Source: Sternotherus odoratus
Lineage: Eukaryota > Chordata > Testudines > Kinosternidae
DNA: 64,000 bases
Direction: 5' to 3'
NCBI GenBank assembly: GCA_032164245.1
Contig: JAVMKO010000010.1
Span: forward strand, 47,948,848 to 48,012,847
Part shown: in pieces, positions 54,936-64,000 of the stretch
How positions within the stretch are numbered: position 1 is the first letter of the stretch
Layout: each line of letters starts with the position of its first letter
Notes under the pieces: generated by a model
The model's database searches: none
What the model saw: only the letters and a program-made list of their open reading frames with translations
Told to the model about the DNA's origin: nothing
Position numbers and translations under genes: made by a program

Positions 54936-56874
54936 ATTAGGTATCAAAATAACATTTGACCATTGTGAACCAAAATAAACTTCATTCTGAACACAGACAA
55001 ATCTTGGTTAATCTTTCTCTTACTGGTTCTGAGAAATAACAGTATATAATTAATATGCAGGAGGCAAAGAAGATTCTACTGAGTATCTTTATTTCTTTGT
55101 CATTTTGACACGTTTAAAATGCTTTGAGGGAAATGTGTGCTTGTGATAGCATCATTTAGTGCAGGGTTAATAATTAGACAGACTCCTGATACCTATGTAT
55201 GTATTTATTTAATGTTTAACAGCAATAAAAGATGCTCATACAGGAAGTTTTAGGCACCCTGACAGTTAATTAGATTTACAATCAAAATATTGACCACCCA
55301 ACAGCAAAATATAATCACATGCAAATAATGAATTAACTCAGGAAACCAATAAATCAAAGCAGCATAACATCATTTTTAACTTCTCCACACACTCTACCCC
55401 AGAACATACCCTCAATCTTCTTCCAAACTTCCTGTCAAATAAATAGATGTGTAAAAGCTGGAATCAGATTTCATAAACATCCTCCATGCCCCTGGCATAG
55501 TTGAGGGAATTATACAGAATCTGTGCAAATCCAGATTTGGATCAACCCAAATGTTTGGGAGATGTCAGGTTTTGTTCTTGGCAAAAGCTCTATGAATTAT
55601 TTTCAGCAACACATAGAAGAATTAACACGTAGAAATATGTTAAAATATTGTATACTTTGCCACCATAAGAAATATTCATCATTTATACCAAGAAAGGATG
55701 CATTCAGTCATTTAGACATTGTTGTTTCAAAATTTGAAGATGATTGATTGGTTGAACAAGATTGGGTTGATTCTTAGAATATTGATCTTTGAACAATTAA
55801 GATTGACCATAAAACACCTAGAAAAGTAATTGCTAAAAACAGGCATAGGTTTTCTTTTTGAAGGAGGAGTTATCTAGGCACAATATATTTGCTCCTGTAA
55901 TACAAGCCATGTCTCATTATTTCATCATTCAGTTTTATCAAGTAAGCTTTTTGACAAACTTCACCACATAGCTTTACGTCAGGATAAGATGCATCAGCTC
56001 GGTTTGTGACAGCAGGTGGTTTGGATGCATCACTGTAAAAGATTGTCCTATCTATACTGACTGCTTCTTCATGTCACACAAACATAGATGGCAGCAATTT
56101 ATTGGCTTGGAATTGCAGCAAAAACTCCCTATTTACTTATGTGACAGCAGTGTTGATATCCTTTTGTCTGTGATCTCATTTACTTTGGGTTAAAGCCACA
56201 TTTCCCAACTGCTATTATTTATATTTAAACTTAATAGAAGTTTAGTGAGTGGTTTTTCCCCCCTCCATCTCTCACTTACTTCCAAATATTTTCAAATATA
56301 TAATGAAAGAGCCTATCATCATTCGCATGTGTATAGATCTGATGGTGGTGGGAATTTTCTAGGCTGAAGCGAATTTTAAAATCCCTAATTCTAATGTTAC
56401 ATTAAGGTAGCTTTTTTTTGCATTTAAACTGCATGAAGTCTCTGACATAAACCATTCTCTGACACAAGCTGTTTTCGAGGCTGTTTTACAGAAACATCCC
56501 TCCTCCACAATCACAATTTGGTTGCCTCAGCCATTTCCCTCCCTGACAGCTCTACATCCTTCACAGTAGCTTGCTCCTTTTCCTCCTCTATGAGTAAAAT
56601 ATTGGTAAACAGTGCAGCTGTGTTGTCATTTTCATGTGCTCAGATTAAGATAATGTAGCTAGGGTGTGAGTAAGAGAACCAAAGGGTGCAGTCATTCATG
56701 CCAGTGTCCTTACCTGTCTGCTGTAATTAAAACAACTCATGCAGTGAATTAAGTGCTGATGCAGCAATTTGATTGATTTAATCCTGGAATAACTGTTTGT
56801 TTTGTTAGTTTTATAAGGTCTGTCTTATTTATCTTAAAAACTGACATGGCCCTCATAATTATGATATCTGTGCA
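54936..56874. other. Unassigned AT-rich DNA
   Basis: No gene or repeat recognised; open frames are under 75 codons. Confidence 0.42.
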
Positions 56875-57085
56875 CCTCACCGTCTTTAATGTGTTTATCC
56901 TCACAACACTGTCATGGGGAAGGGCAGTACTATTATCCCCATCGTAAAGACATACACAGATTAAGGTCAAAAGTATCCTCCGCTAATTATGGATGCTCAA
57001 GGTCACACAAGAGAAAGCTAGAAATTGAACCCCAGTCTCCAAAGTCCTAGACTAGCACATTATACACTGGCCCATTCTTCCTCTT
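56875..57085 (-). repeat. MIR/CORE-type SINE, antisense, well ordered
   Basis: TTTATCCTCACAACACTGTC, TACTATTATCCCCATCGTAA, CAAGGTCACACAAGAGAAAG and AATTGAACCCCAGTCTCC form the reverse complement of a nearly full MIR-like SINE from 3' part to box B. AATTATGGATGCTCAAGG near 56985 suggests a small internal insertion or variant. Confidence 0.7.
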
Positions 57086-57325
57086 CATCTAGTGGCAGTA
57101 GCAGCAAGGCAATAATTTGTTATGAAATATTTTATACTATGGTAGTGTTGAAAAGATTGTGGTCTTGTTTTGCTAAGTCTGTACAAGTATAGAAATAGAC
57201 AGGCTACCTCGAAGAGTGTGCAATGTCATCTTGGGATTCATATACATAGAGACAGAATCTCCCTTAATGGTGAAGCTATTATGTTTGGCTTGTATGTGTA
57301 ATAGCTTTGTGAGAAAAGTTTGTGG
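57086..57325. other. Unassigned DNA
   Basis: No gene or repeat recognised. Confidence 0.35.
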
Positions 57326-57670
57326 CACAGTGTACGAGGTCGTTACTAGGGCTTGTCCTCTCGCGGGGCGGTGGAGCACCACACTGCCTTGCTCCTATCT
57401 CCGGCTGGGTTGGAGAATACCCGGCACATAACTCAAGAGACCCAGGCCCTGTGGCCGGGTGGGCCGCAAACACCCACAAGGGAGTCCGAGCTCAGGCCCC
57501 AGCAGGGGCTGAGCAGTAGTGGCTCAATAGGCCCTGACCCTGCGGCAGGGCGGGCAACAACAAACCCAGAGTCAGGGCTCAGACCCTTAGGCAGGGGCTG
57601 AGCAACAAGGGTTCAGTAGCCCAGGCCCTGGGGCAGGGCGGGGCAGCAAACAAACACAAAGAGTCCAGGC

Positions 57671-58195
57671 TCAGACCCTTAGGCAGGGACTGAGCAGCAG
57701 TAGTTCAAGTAAACCCAGGTGTCTGGTAGAGGGGGAGACTGCCACCCACATATAAGGGTGGCAGGGGGGGCGCAGGCCCACCCACTCCACTGCGCCCCAG
57801 CCCGGGGCCCTAGCAGCGGGAAAGGACCCATTGCAGTCAGTGGGGATCCTGACCGCAACACACTGACATGGGTTCTGAGTCTCCCCCGGGCTGCTTCCAG
57901 ACTCCCCCTCCGGTGGTACCTGGGTTCGTTGTGGATCCTCGGGGTGCTCCAGGATCATGGGCTCCTCGGAGTCGCTGTCGGGGGGTAGGTCCAGCAACTC
58001 CTCGGGATAATATGGGGAGTGTAGGTTCGGCGGTTCCTCCAGGTAGTGGGCAAGGGGCAGGCCCGGCGGCTCCTCCAGGTAGCGGGCGAGGGGCAGGCCC
58101 AGCGGCTCCTCCAGGTAGTGGGCGAGGGGCAGGCCCGGCGGCTCCTCTGGGTAGCGGGCGAGGGGCAGGCCCGGTGGCTCCCTAGCTGGAGCCAC
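57671..58195 (-). CDS. Open frame with 12-residue Pro/Leu repeats inside the LTR; function unknown
   Basis: From ATG at 58195 the frame has about five copies of a 12-residue unit such as EEPPGLPLARYP, with variants HYL, RYL and PYYP. Then come LPPDSDSEEPMILEHPEDP and QVPPEGESGSSPGETQNP, ending in a hydrophobic tail. The DNA unit is 36 bp. The frame begins 60 bp downstream of a TATAAA within the LTR. It contains the acidic SDSEEP patch and is low-complexity, with no known domain. GC-rich repeats readily stay open by chance, and this frame may not be translated. I keep it as a low-confidence candidate, not a known gene. Confidence 0.25.
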   Translation of the reverse strand: MAPAREPPGLPLARYPEEPPGLPLAHYLEEPLGLPLARYLEEPPGLPLAHYLEEPPNLHSPYYPEELLDLPPDSDSEEPMILEHPEDPQRTQVPPEGESGSSPGETQNPCQCVAVRIPTDCNGSFPAARAPGWGAVEWVGLRPPCHPYMWVAVSPSTRHLGLLELLLLSPCLRV

Positions 58196-58253
58196 CCCCG
58201 GAGCATCTGGCCTCGCCGATGACTGCCGCCCAAGTGAGCTCTAAGGCAGAGCC

Positions 58254-58259
58254 TTTATA
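58254..58259 (-). promoter_or_regulatory. TATA box of the LTR
   Basis: GTATAAAGG on the minus strand, about 50 bp downstream of a GGGCGGAGCC GC box, in the position expected for an LTR promoter. Confidence 0.55.
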
Positions 58260-58396
58260 CTTCCTGTCCAGCCTCTGACCTTCCGGGGCCTGGGCTTGGT
58301 GTGCCCTGGCTCCGCCCACTCTGGCATCTGCCAAGGGTTATCTCCCTCCCGGCCAGCAGGGGGCCACACCACCCCTCTACACACAGCATGGGAGTA

Positions 58397-59281
58397 CAGT
58401 AAAACCTCGATATAACGGACTAATTCGGGCGAGGAGGTGTCCGTTAAAGCCGAAAGTCTGTTATTTAATAATTTTTTAAAAAGAGCTGTTGGAGCAGCAG
58501 CCCGCCCGAATTAGTCCATTATATCGAGGTTTTACTGTATCACGGCAGCCAGGAGCCGTGAGTCAGCCCGCTCGGGTCCCGGCTGCTGGGACCCGGGCGG
58601 CAGCCGGCAGCCGTGAGCCTTCAGCCAGCCCGCCCGGGTCTTGGCTGTTGGGACCCGGGCGGGAGCCGAGAACCGGCAGCTCGCCCGCTGGCAGGACTCA
58701 GGCAGGAGCCGGCAGCGAGCCCTCCCGCTGCTGGGATCCGGGCGGAAGCCGGGAGCTGGCAGTGAGCCCTCTCGCTCCTGGGACCCGGGCGGAAGCCGCG
58801 ACCCGGCAGCCAACCCGCCCGGGTCCCGGCTGCTGGGACTCGGGCTGCTGGGACTCGGGCGGGAGCCGAGAACCGGCAGCCCGCCCGCTTCCGGGACCCG
58901 GGTGGCAGCCGGGAGCTGGCAGCGAGCCTGCAGGCGGGAGCCGGGAGCTGCCAGCCCGCCCGCAGGCGGGAGCCGGGAGCCAGTAGCCCACCCGCAGGCG
59001 GGAGACGGGCAGGAGACGGCAGCCAGTCTGCCCACAGGTGGGAGCCGGGAGCCGGAAGACCGCCCACAGGCGGGACCCGGGCGGGAGCCGGCAGCCAACC
59101 CGCTCGCCTGCAGGTGGGACCCGGGCGGGAGCCGGCAGCCAGCCTGCCCGCTGCCGGGACCCGGGCGGCATCCGGGAGTCGGCAGCCAGCCCGCAAAAAA
59201 TGGATTTCGGATGCATCCGAAATTTTGTCCGTTGCATCCAAAGTCTGTTAAATCGGGGTCTGTTAAATCAGGGTTTTACTG
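58397..59281 (-). mobile_element. Large nonautonomous Tigger/pogo-like element with GC-rich core
   Basis: CAGTAAAACCTCGATATAAC at the left and CAGGGTTTTACTG at the right are inverted ends, with TA on both sides (58395-58396, 59282-59283). The right side carries CGGATGCATCCGAAATTTTG and repeated TGTTAAATC words, matching the left side of the element at 42652 in reverse. Most of the 885 bp is a GC-rich array of CCCGGGCGGGAGCCG-type units. Frames of more than 170 codons on both strands come from this array and have no domain. A partial inner duplicate of the end lies at about 58500-58540. Confidence 0.9.
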
Positions 59282-59321
59282 TAATGCCTTTTTAGCAGTA
59301 AAAGACTAGGTGTTGTAGATA

Positions 59322-59375
59322 GTGTTTCTCACAGATACCTATGCCAGTGTGTTTCTCACAGATACCTATGCCAGT
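59322..59375. repeat. Perfect 27-bp tandem duplication
   Basis: Two identical units beginning GTGTTTCTCACAGATACC and ending ATGCCAGT lie head to tail at 59322-59348 and 59349-59375. The identity of the copies indicates a recent slippage or duplication event. Confidence 0.93.
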
Positions 59376-60228
59376 GTATCTGTGTTTGTTTACCTTCAAT
59401 AAATCTGTTTGTTTCTAACTCTTGGTAAAATACATTTTAAGTTATTAGTAACACATATTGACATATTGTATACTTCATGTAGAGAAACAGATTGTATGCA
59501 AAACAGCAGCATGGAGGAGAAAATATTTGATACAAAAAATAGTGAAAAGAAAAACAAATTCAGTTCAATTAGAGGGAAATTATTACCTATTGTATCATTT
59601 GTCTGAATGGGAAAAGACCAAGCCCCCAAAGATATTATTACAGCAGGGTAGGAAAAAGTCAATATGACCAGCTGCTCTTCAGCATACTGCAGAGGAAGGG
59701 GATATATGTTTCTCATATGAAGCATTCTGTAACCAGCATTTTATATAGCAAATACATCCGATGCTGAGTTCAGAGCTGCATGCAGGAAGCAAAGAGGCCA
59801 TGTCAGTCTGCTGACAGTTAAGCTGCGAAAAGCAAAGACGCAAACAAGTTCGGATGTTACGTTCAAGTTTTCCAACATATCACTTCTCTAGAGAGTGAGT
59901 GTGATGTTAATATTCACAGGATGCCCTGGAAATCATTTGTAATGTGCAAGAGAAGGAAGTACCAGTGCAAAAGGTCACCAAATACAAGAAGTTTCCCTAT
60001 GGCATAAGAATGTTGAAGAGGGAATTTGTCTACCTTCCTTTCCTTAACTATCCCTCTCCCCAAACAGCTCCCCCCCCCCCCAATTGGATTTTCTTGCATT
60101 GTCCCTAATACATATGTTATGGAAGAGAATCTTATGTTGTACTTTGTTGTACACTGTTCCCTAAAATGCAAATAGGGTCAGTCAGATTATGGTGGTGTGT
60201 GTCAATATAAGAACCTCAGTATATAGGA
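59376..60228. other. Unassigned AT-rich DNA
   Basis: No gene recognised. A C-run lies at about 60070. Confidence 0.38.
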
Positions 60229-60410
60229 AGCCAGGAATACTTGTAGCACCTTAGAGACTAACTAGTTTATTTCAGCATAAGCTTTCGTGAGCTATAGCTC
60301 ACTTCATCAAGCTTATGCTGAAATAAACTAGTTAGTCTCTAAGGTGCTACAAGTATTCCTGGCTTTCTTTACAGATATAGACTAACATGGCTGTTATTCT
60401 CGAACCTGTC
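60229..60410. repeat. Large inverted repeat, AAGCTTTCGTGAGC subtype
   Basis: The left arm begins AGCCAGGAATACTTGTAGC and the right arm ends ACAAGTATTCCTGGCT. They pair without visible mismatch over about 56 bp, around CGTGAGCTATAGCTCACTTCATC. The right side continues into ACAGATATAGACTAACATGG, the head of the family. Layout is the same as at 51462-51665, but the sequences differ enough to be another subtype. Confidence 0.88.
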
Positions 60411-61899
60411 AGTATATAGGGTTATCTGCAGTGTAAATAATCAAAGTTTTAACATAGAAGCCTAGGACAGCTTTAATATGTTCTTCCTTTTTAAAAAATA
60501 AAATATCTCCACATTTTCCTTTTACTAGAGCGAAGTTGCTCATTAGGACTTTTCATTCCTATATTCCCCAGTTAACCTTCATTCCTTTCTCTACCATTCT
60601 TCTGCTGGTGCGTTTGGTACTTTCCCATCGGATACCTATTAGCTGAGCAAGGATTCCCCCATGTCAGGTTGGACCTGTAGCAAGCTGGTTGGGAGCCTCG
60701 ATTTCAGTGGGAGCAAAGTCCTTATATCAAATAGCATGAGATGGAAATTGGGGTCCTAGTAAGGTGGAACTTGCACTGCTGAGAGATTTCTTCAGGGATA
60801 GTCAAAGTAATGGGTGACACTACCTATGGTTTCTTAGTACTTAATCTCCCCAGGCCATAATGACAGGAATAAAAGGACCAAAATCCATCCTACCACTGTT
60901 TCTACTACACACACAACCCATATCCATAAATTATAGCAATGTGGCCCAGCCCTCTAAGTCACCCAAATGCCTCTACAAAAGAGGTACATCAGCTGTACTT
61001 GGATATCCAAGCATGGACATCCAGGACATATGACAACTGCTATTTGGAAAATGGTAGACCTGATTCTCTTTTGCACAAGGAGTGTAGAGGGGTCTTAGAG
61101 TAAATGAGAATGAGGCCTGGATTGTTTACCTGGCTCCTACTGTTCCCTCAGTCATCCATCTCCCTCCCACATTTGTGATATCATCTCTTGATTTAGTTAT
61201 TCTTTTTCACTCATCTGCCCTAGCCTTATACTTCTGTTGATGTCCTCTTCAGTTACTTGCCAGGAGACAAGCCACAGTTGCCAGCTGCACCCATTTAAAG
61301 TAATTAATACAGATTTAAAGCTTTTTTTCCCCCAAGATGAATTAGCAGAAGTGTTTATAGATCATTTATTCTATTAGACATTCCTCTTGACTTACACAGA
61401 GTTTGCTCTTTGCCCTTCTGTATGTCTATATGTATGTCTTCTGTATGTCTGTATGGATTTTCACTTTTTTATTTCCCTCTCATTCTATTGTGAAAATGAC
61501 TTTGTACCAGGAACACCTTTTTAAAAACAAGTTGAGATGAGATACTACAAATAACAGGGTAGAAAAGGCATTACTAACCACTGGTGCTAGTATTTAATAA
61601 ATTTCCTTTTCAAAGTGGGCACAGTTTTAGTGATGAGGGTCATCAGTATCATTATTTCCATCATCCTTAATGTTAATTAGTTTTTTTGAAGTCAACATAA
61701 AAACCATCTTAAGTGTTCTCATTAAAGTCGATGCAGTTTCTGACCAAGGAATCATATGTGTGTGCTCTGTGAGGAAAACATTGTGTAAAATATAACATCA
61801 ATTTAAAGTGATTTAAAACATTGAGTTTGTATGGTTTTTAATCATTAAAGGAGATATAAAAACATATTTTATACACAATCTTTTATCTTACATTTATTT
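60411..61899. other. Unassigned AT-rich DNA; would contain 3' flank of the candidate exon
   Basis: No repeat recognised. Extra TTTATT words at 61893 and nearby give AATAAA on the minus strand. No other gene signal. Confidence 0.4.
61893..61898 (-). terminator. Possible polyadenylation signal AATAAA
   Basis: AATAAA on the minus strand, one base past the stop codon of the candidate terminal exon. That is unusually close but possible. In AT-rich DNA the hexamer is frequent by chance. Confidence 0.25.
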
Positions 61900-62246
61900 T
61901 TATATTTCTCCATAGCAATTTATTGCAATAGATACATCACCATTATCATAGACATTTATAGTGCCATTAAAATTCAATGCCACCATAAATTCATGCTGCT
62001 TAAAGTGTTGACATTTGTAACAGCTTCCACAAGGACATATTTTATACTGAAAGTGAAACTTGGAGTTGAAACTTTTGTTAACAAAATTTAAGATACAGGC
62101 AAGAAAATGTAGGCCTTTTCTAATTTCAATAAATCCATCAATTTTCACAAGACATCCTGATACAAGCAACAATTGTTGATGATTGCACATGTTAGAAGTA
62201 TTCAATCTTGGAATCCAGGGGTGTGGCATAAGTAATTTACCATTGA
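61900..62246 (-). CDS. Candidate 3' terminal coding exon of an unrecognised host gene
   Basis: After a pyrimidine-rich acceptor (CTTTTAACTTTTCTAG ending at 62247) the minus strand reads NGKLLMPHPWIPRLNTSNMC and stays open for 114 codons to TAA at 61902-61900. Later features include GFIEIRKGLHFLACILNF, a cysteine cluster CPCGSCYKCQH (CxCxxCxxC plus H, like a metal site), and an ending with NFNGTINVYDNGDVSIAINC. The local DNA is AT-rich, where such a stop-free run is unexpected, and the composition is not low-complexity or repeat-like. The first in-frame stop upstream is about 90 bases beyond the acceptor. I do not recognise the family. It could also be a single-exon relic or, less likely, chance. 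The upstream exons would lie to the right, at higher coordinates. Confidence 0.42.
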
Positions 62247-62839
62247 CTAGAAAAGTTAAAAGTGCCTGAAGTCTGATTCTTGGTAGGAATGGTAAAAAGA
62301 TATATGCGAAAGAGAATTAAACTCTAGATTGTTTTTATGTTGAACCAAACTATCTGGAATTTATGCTCTCTTAACTGACACTCGAAAATTGACATTCCCC
62401 ACAGGAGTGACTTTGAAGTGAACATTGCGTCTTACATGATCATTTTATAAAACGTGACCGATCTCACAATTCTCAATCTGGCAAAAATCATTGTGAAGGT
62501 CCAACCTCTTTGCTGGTTCGTGTAGGCAGAACTCCACTAAAGTCAATAGAGATGCACCAGTTTGCACACACAGAGAGAGTTTGGTCCAGAATCAATGACA
62601 ATTTTACCCAAATAGGGTCTTAACAACCCATTACCTACTCCCTGCCCCCAAGAACAGCATAGCAAAGTGGCAGAAATTTGGTTGTGATTAGGCCCTATGT
62701 GCTTTCACAAAGTTGGGAAGGGTGCAAGGAAACTCTTCTTCCACCTCTTTTTGCCGCTCCACACTAAACAGATAACACCAGCCCTGCTTCCTCTTTCTAC
62801 ACCCCTGCAGTAGCTAAGGGATCAGAGCAGGACCATGAC
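62247..62839. other. Unassigned DNA
   Basis: ACTCCACTAAAGTCAATAGA near 62530 may be a piece of a reptile MITE. If the candidate exon is real, this is its upstream intron. Confidence 0.35.
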
Positions 62840-63001
62840 CACTGTTCCCTCTAAGCTGTGCGCATGTGCACGTGCATACAGATCCTAAAACCCGCACACA
62901 TGGCGAAACACTGCTTATGCATAAATTTGCACAGAAGCACCAAAATTTGCACAAAGACATATTTTGCGCATGCGGTCTGCCAAAAATTAGAGGGAACATT
63001 G
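62840..63001. mobile_element. Short TIR element (CACTGTTCCCTCTAA)
   Basis: CACTGTTCCCTCTAAGCTGTG and TTAGAGGGAACATTG are inverted ends enclosing GTGCGCATGTGCACGTGCAT and AATTTGCACA phrases. The 8-bp flanks (ACCATGAC and GTGCTGAC) match only at four positions. It resembles hAT MITEs. Confidence 0.58.
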
Positions 63002-63599
63002 GTGCTGACCCTAATCTCCATTCCCCGCTCTGGATGTCTGCTCTGTCCAAGAGACCTGAGTCCCGCTCTGACCAATAGGTCAGACTGCCTATGTCTGGTC
63101 CCTAACAAACATCCTTCAACAGCCCTAAGGGCACTAAAACACAGTCTAGGTTTGTCTAAGCTGTGCAGGAACAAAACAACAGAAAATCATAGCTGAGAGA
63201 GCCCCTCCATGATGGTAAAATCAGGCAGGAAATACACATTTTTTCTTCTCTCATGTTAACAGTTCTACTCCTGGAGAAAATAGAATGCAGAATAAGTATC
63301 ACCCTTCAGTTGGAGATCATCTGCAAATGAATAGCATGTTTCTGTTTCTGTTGCTGAAATAAATGCCTCTGCTTTTTAAAATAAATCAATTCAACATTGC
63401 AAACATTTGACAGTTTAAATTGACTGCAGTAATAGTCAAAATCACCATTAACCTTTATCTTAATTCAGAATCAGAATAGTTCATGTATATGTAAACCATT
63501 CCTGTGGGCCAGATTCACAGAAGCTGATAGAGAGGTATAAATTACATTTTTTTCTGTGCCATCCTAGAATCCCAGCTGCAAGAAGGTTCTGCTCCAAAT
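63002..63599. other. Unassigned DNA
   Basis: No gene or repeat recognised. Confidence 0.35.
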
Positions 63600-64000
63600 G
63601 AGGGCACGTGTGATTACCTCATGTCACAAGCTCCATGCAGGTTTCCACCCTTTCATGCCTGTGCCCTGTGTTTGGGCTGGTTTAATAGAGTTCCACACCT
63701 TCTTTAGCAGTTTCAGCTTCATGTCTTTATTTACAGTGTGCTTGTGCAGTCCCAATTCCCACAATAACAATCACCCCACAGACCCTTCCCAGGGTCCTCT
63801 GCCCTTGAGGCTCCCTACAGTGGGAAAGGAGGCAGAGAAACAACCCTCCTATCTCTTCCCAGGCTATCCTCCTCACTGAGGTTTTCCTAGGGCTTTTATA
63901 GCCCCTCTCAGTCCTCAGCCCAGCTGTTCCAACTCAGCTTGGCTTGTTGCTCTGTGCTAGCCCTCCTTAGGGCTCACAGCTGGGCTCCCTTCTGAGTGCC
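63600..64000 (-). mobile_element. LTR running off the window end, minus orientation
   Basis: On the minus strand TATAAA (63895-63900) lies about 165 bp upstream of AATAAA (63726-63731). The wording CCCAGCTGTTCCAACTCAG recalls the promoter part of the solo LTR at 43.4 kb. The left terminus is not clear and the other end lies beyond the window. Confidence 0.5.

Larger units (their letters stand above)
57331..58381 (-). mobile_element. Solo LTR, minus orientation, with internal repeat frame
   Basis: The plus strand starts TGTACGAGG and ends CCTCTACA. Perfect 5-bp flanks CACAG lie at 57326-57330 and 58382-58386. On the minus strand the order is GGGCGGAGCC (GC box, about 58306-58315), TATAAA (58254-58259), and then downstream sequence containing an open frame of 174 codons. 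The size, TG/CA ends and 5-bp duplication fit an LTR of a retrovirus-like or Gypsy-like element. No internal gag or pol region adjoins. The clean duplication suggests limited age. Confidence 0.85.

Noticed and set aside
57950..58190. 36-bp repeats as a CRISPR array
   Set aside because: The units are contiguous with no unique spacers, in a vertebrate LTR. It is a coding-length minisatellite.
58489..59309. Several frames of 165-222 codons on both strands
   Set aside because: All are translations of the GC-rich array in the Tigger-like element.

Overview
The window looks like a stretch of vertebrate intergenic or intronic DNA, most likely from a turtle. The evidence is the mixture of interspersed repeats: CR1 LINE tails and CR1 reverse-transcriptase remnants, many hAT elements with 8-bp target duplications, Helitrons, Tigger/pogo-like and other TA-flanked elements, MIR/CORE-type SINEs, a 5S-rRNA-derived SINE, and the inverted-repeat family built around AAGCTTTCGTGG. 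I recognise these by eye from memory of sauropsid repeats; no database was searched. Crocodilian or another reptile remains possible.

No complete host gene is visible. The only candidate host coding sequence is a possible 3' terminal exon on the minus strand at about 61.90-62.25 kb. It is uninterrupted in AT-rich DNA, has a good splice acceptor, and has an AATAAA next to its stop. I do not recognise the protein. All other open frames of note are either transposon remnants (CR1 at 26.7-27.7 kb, a Jockey-like LINE at 41.2-42.2 and 54.0-54.9 kb, a hAT transposase tail at 34.4 kb) or artefacts of GC-rich minisatellites that lack stop codons.

Layout. 0-7.3 kb: old MITE, SINE and CR1 tails in otherwise unassigned DNA. 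7.3-11 kb: an old LTR-like repeat split by a 1.96-kb hAT element (8148-10108). That hAT carries an antisense copy of the first coding exon of a protein kinase C gamma-like gene, with its splice donor, plus a 500-bp purine-rich block and a second, truncated hAT. 11-15 kb: three TIR elements and a Helitron. 15-25 kb: sparse, with a 5S-SINE, MITEs and an antisense CR1. 25.7-30.2 kb: a GC-cored TIR element, CR1 copies and an LTR-like element. 31-45 kb: mostly old MITEs and LINE pieces, plus a Tigger-like element and a solo LTR. 48.7-53.6 kb: a dense cluster of clear elements (hAT, hAT, inverted-repeat element, Helitron, hAT). 54-60.4 kb: Jockey-like LINE, solo LTR with an internal repeat ORF, large Tigger-like element, second inverted-repeat element. 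60.4-64 kb: unassigned DNA, the candidate exon, a small TIR element and an LTR running off the end.

The most unusual pattern is that elements with unrelated termini (two hAT elements of one family, two TA-flanked CCGTAT elements and a Tigger-like element) carry a very similar GC-rich minisatellite core. A 16-mer, GCGGGCGGGCTGCCGG, is exact in four of them and one mismatch off in a fifth. Together with the captured kinase exon and the CpG-rich Helitron cargo, this suggests that nonautonomous elements in this genome readily acquire and exchange internal sequence.
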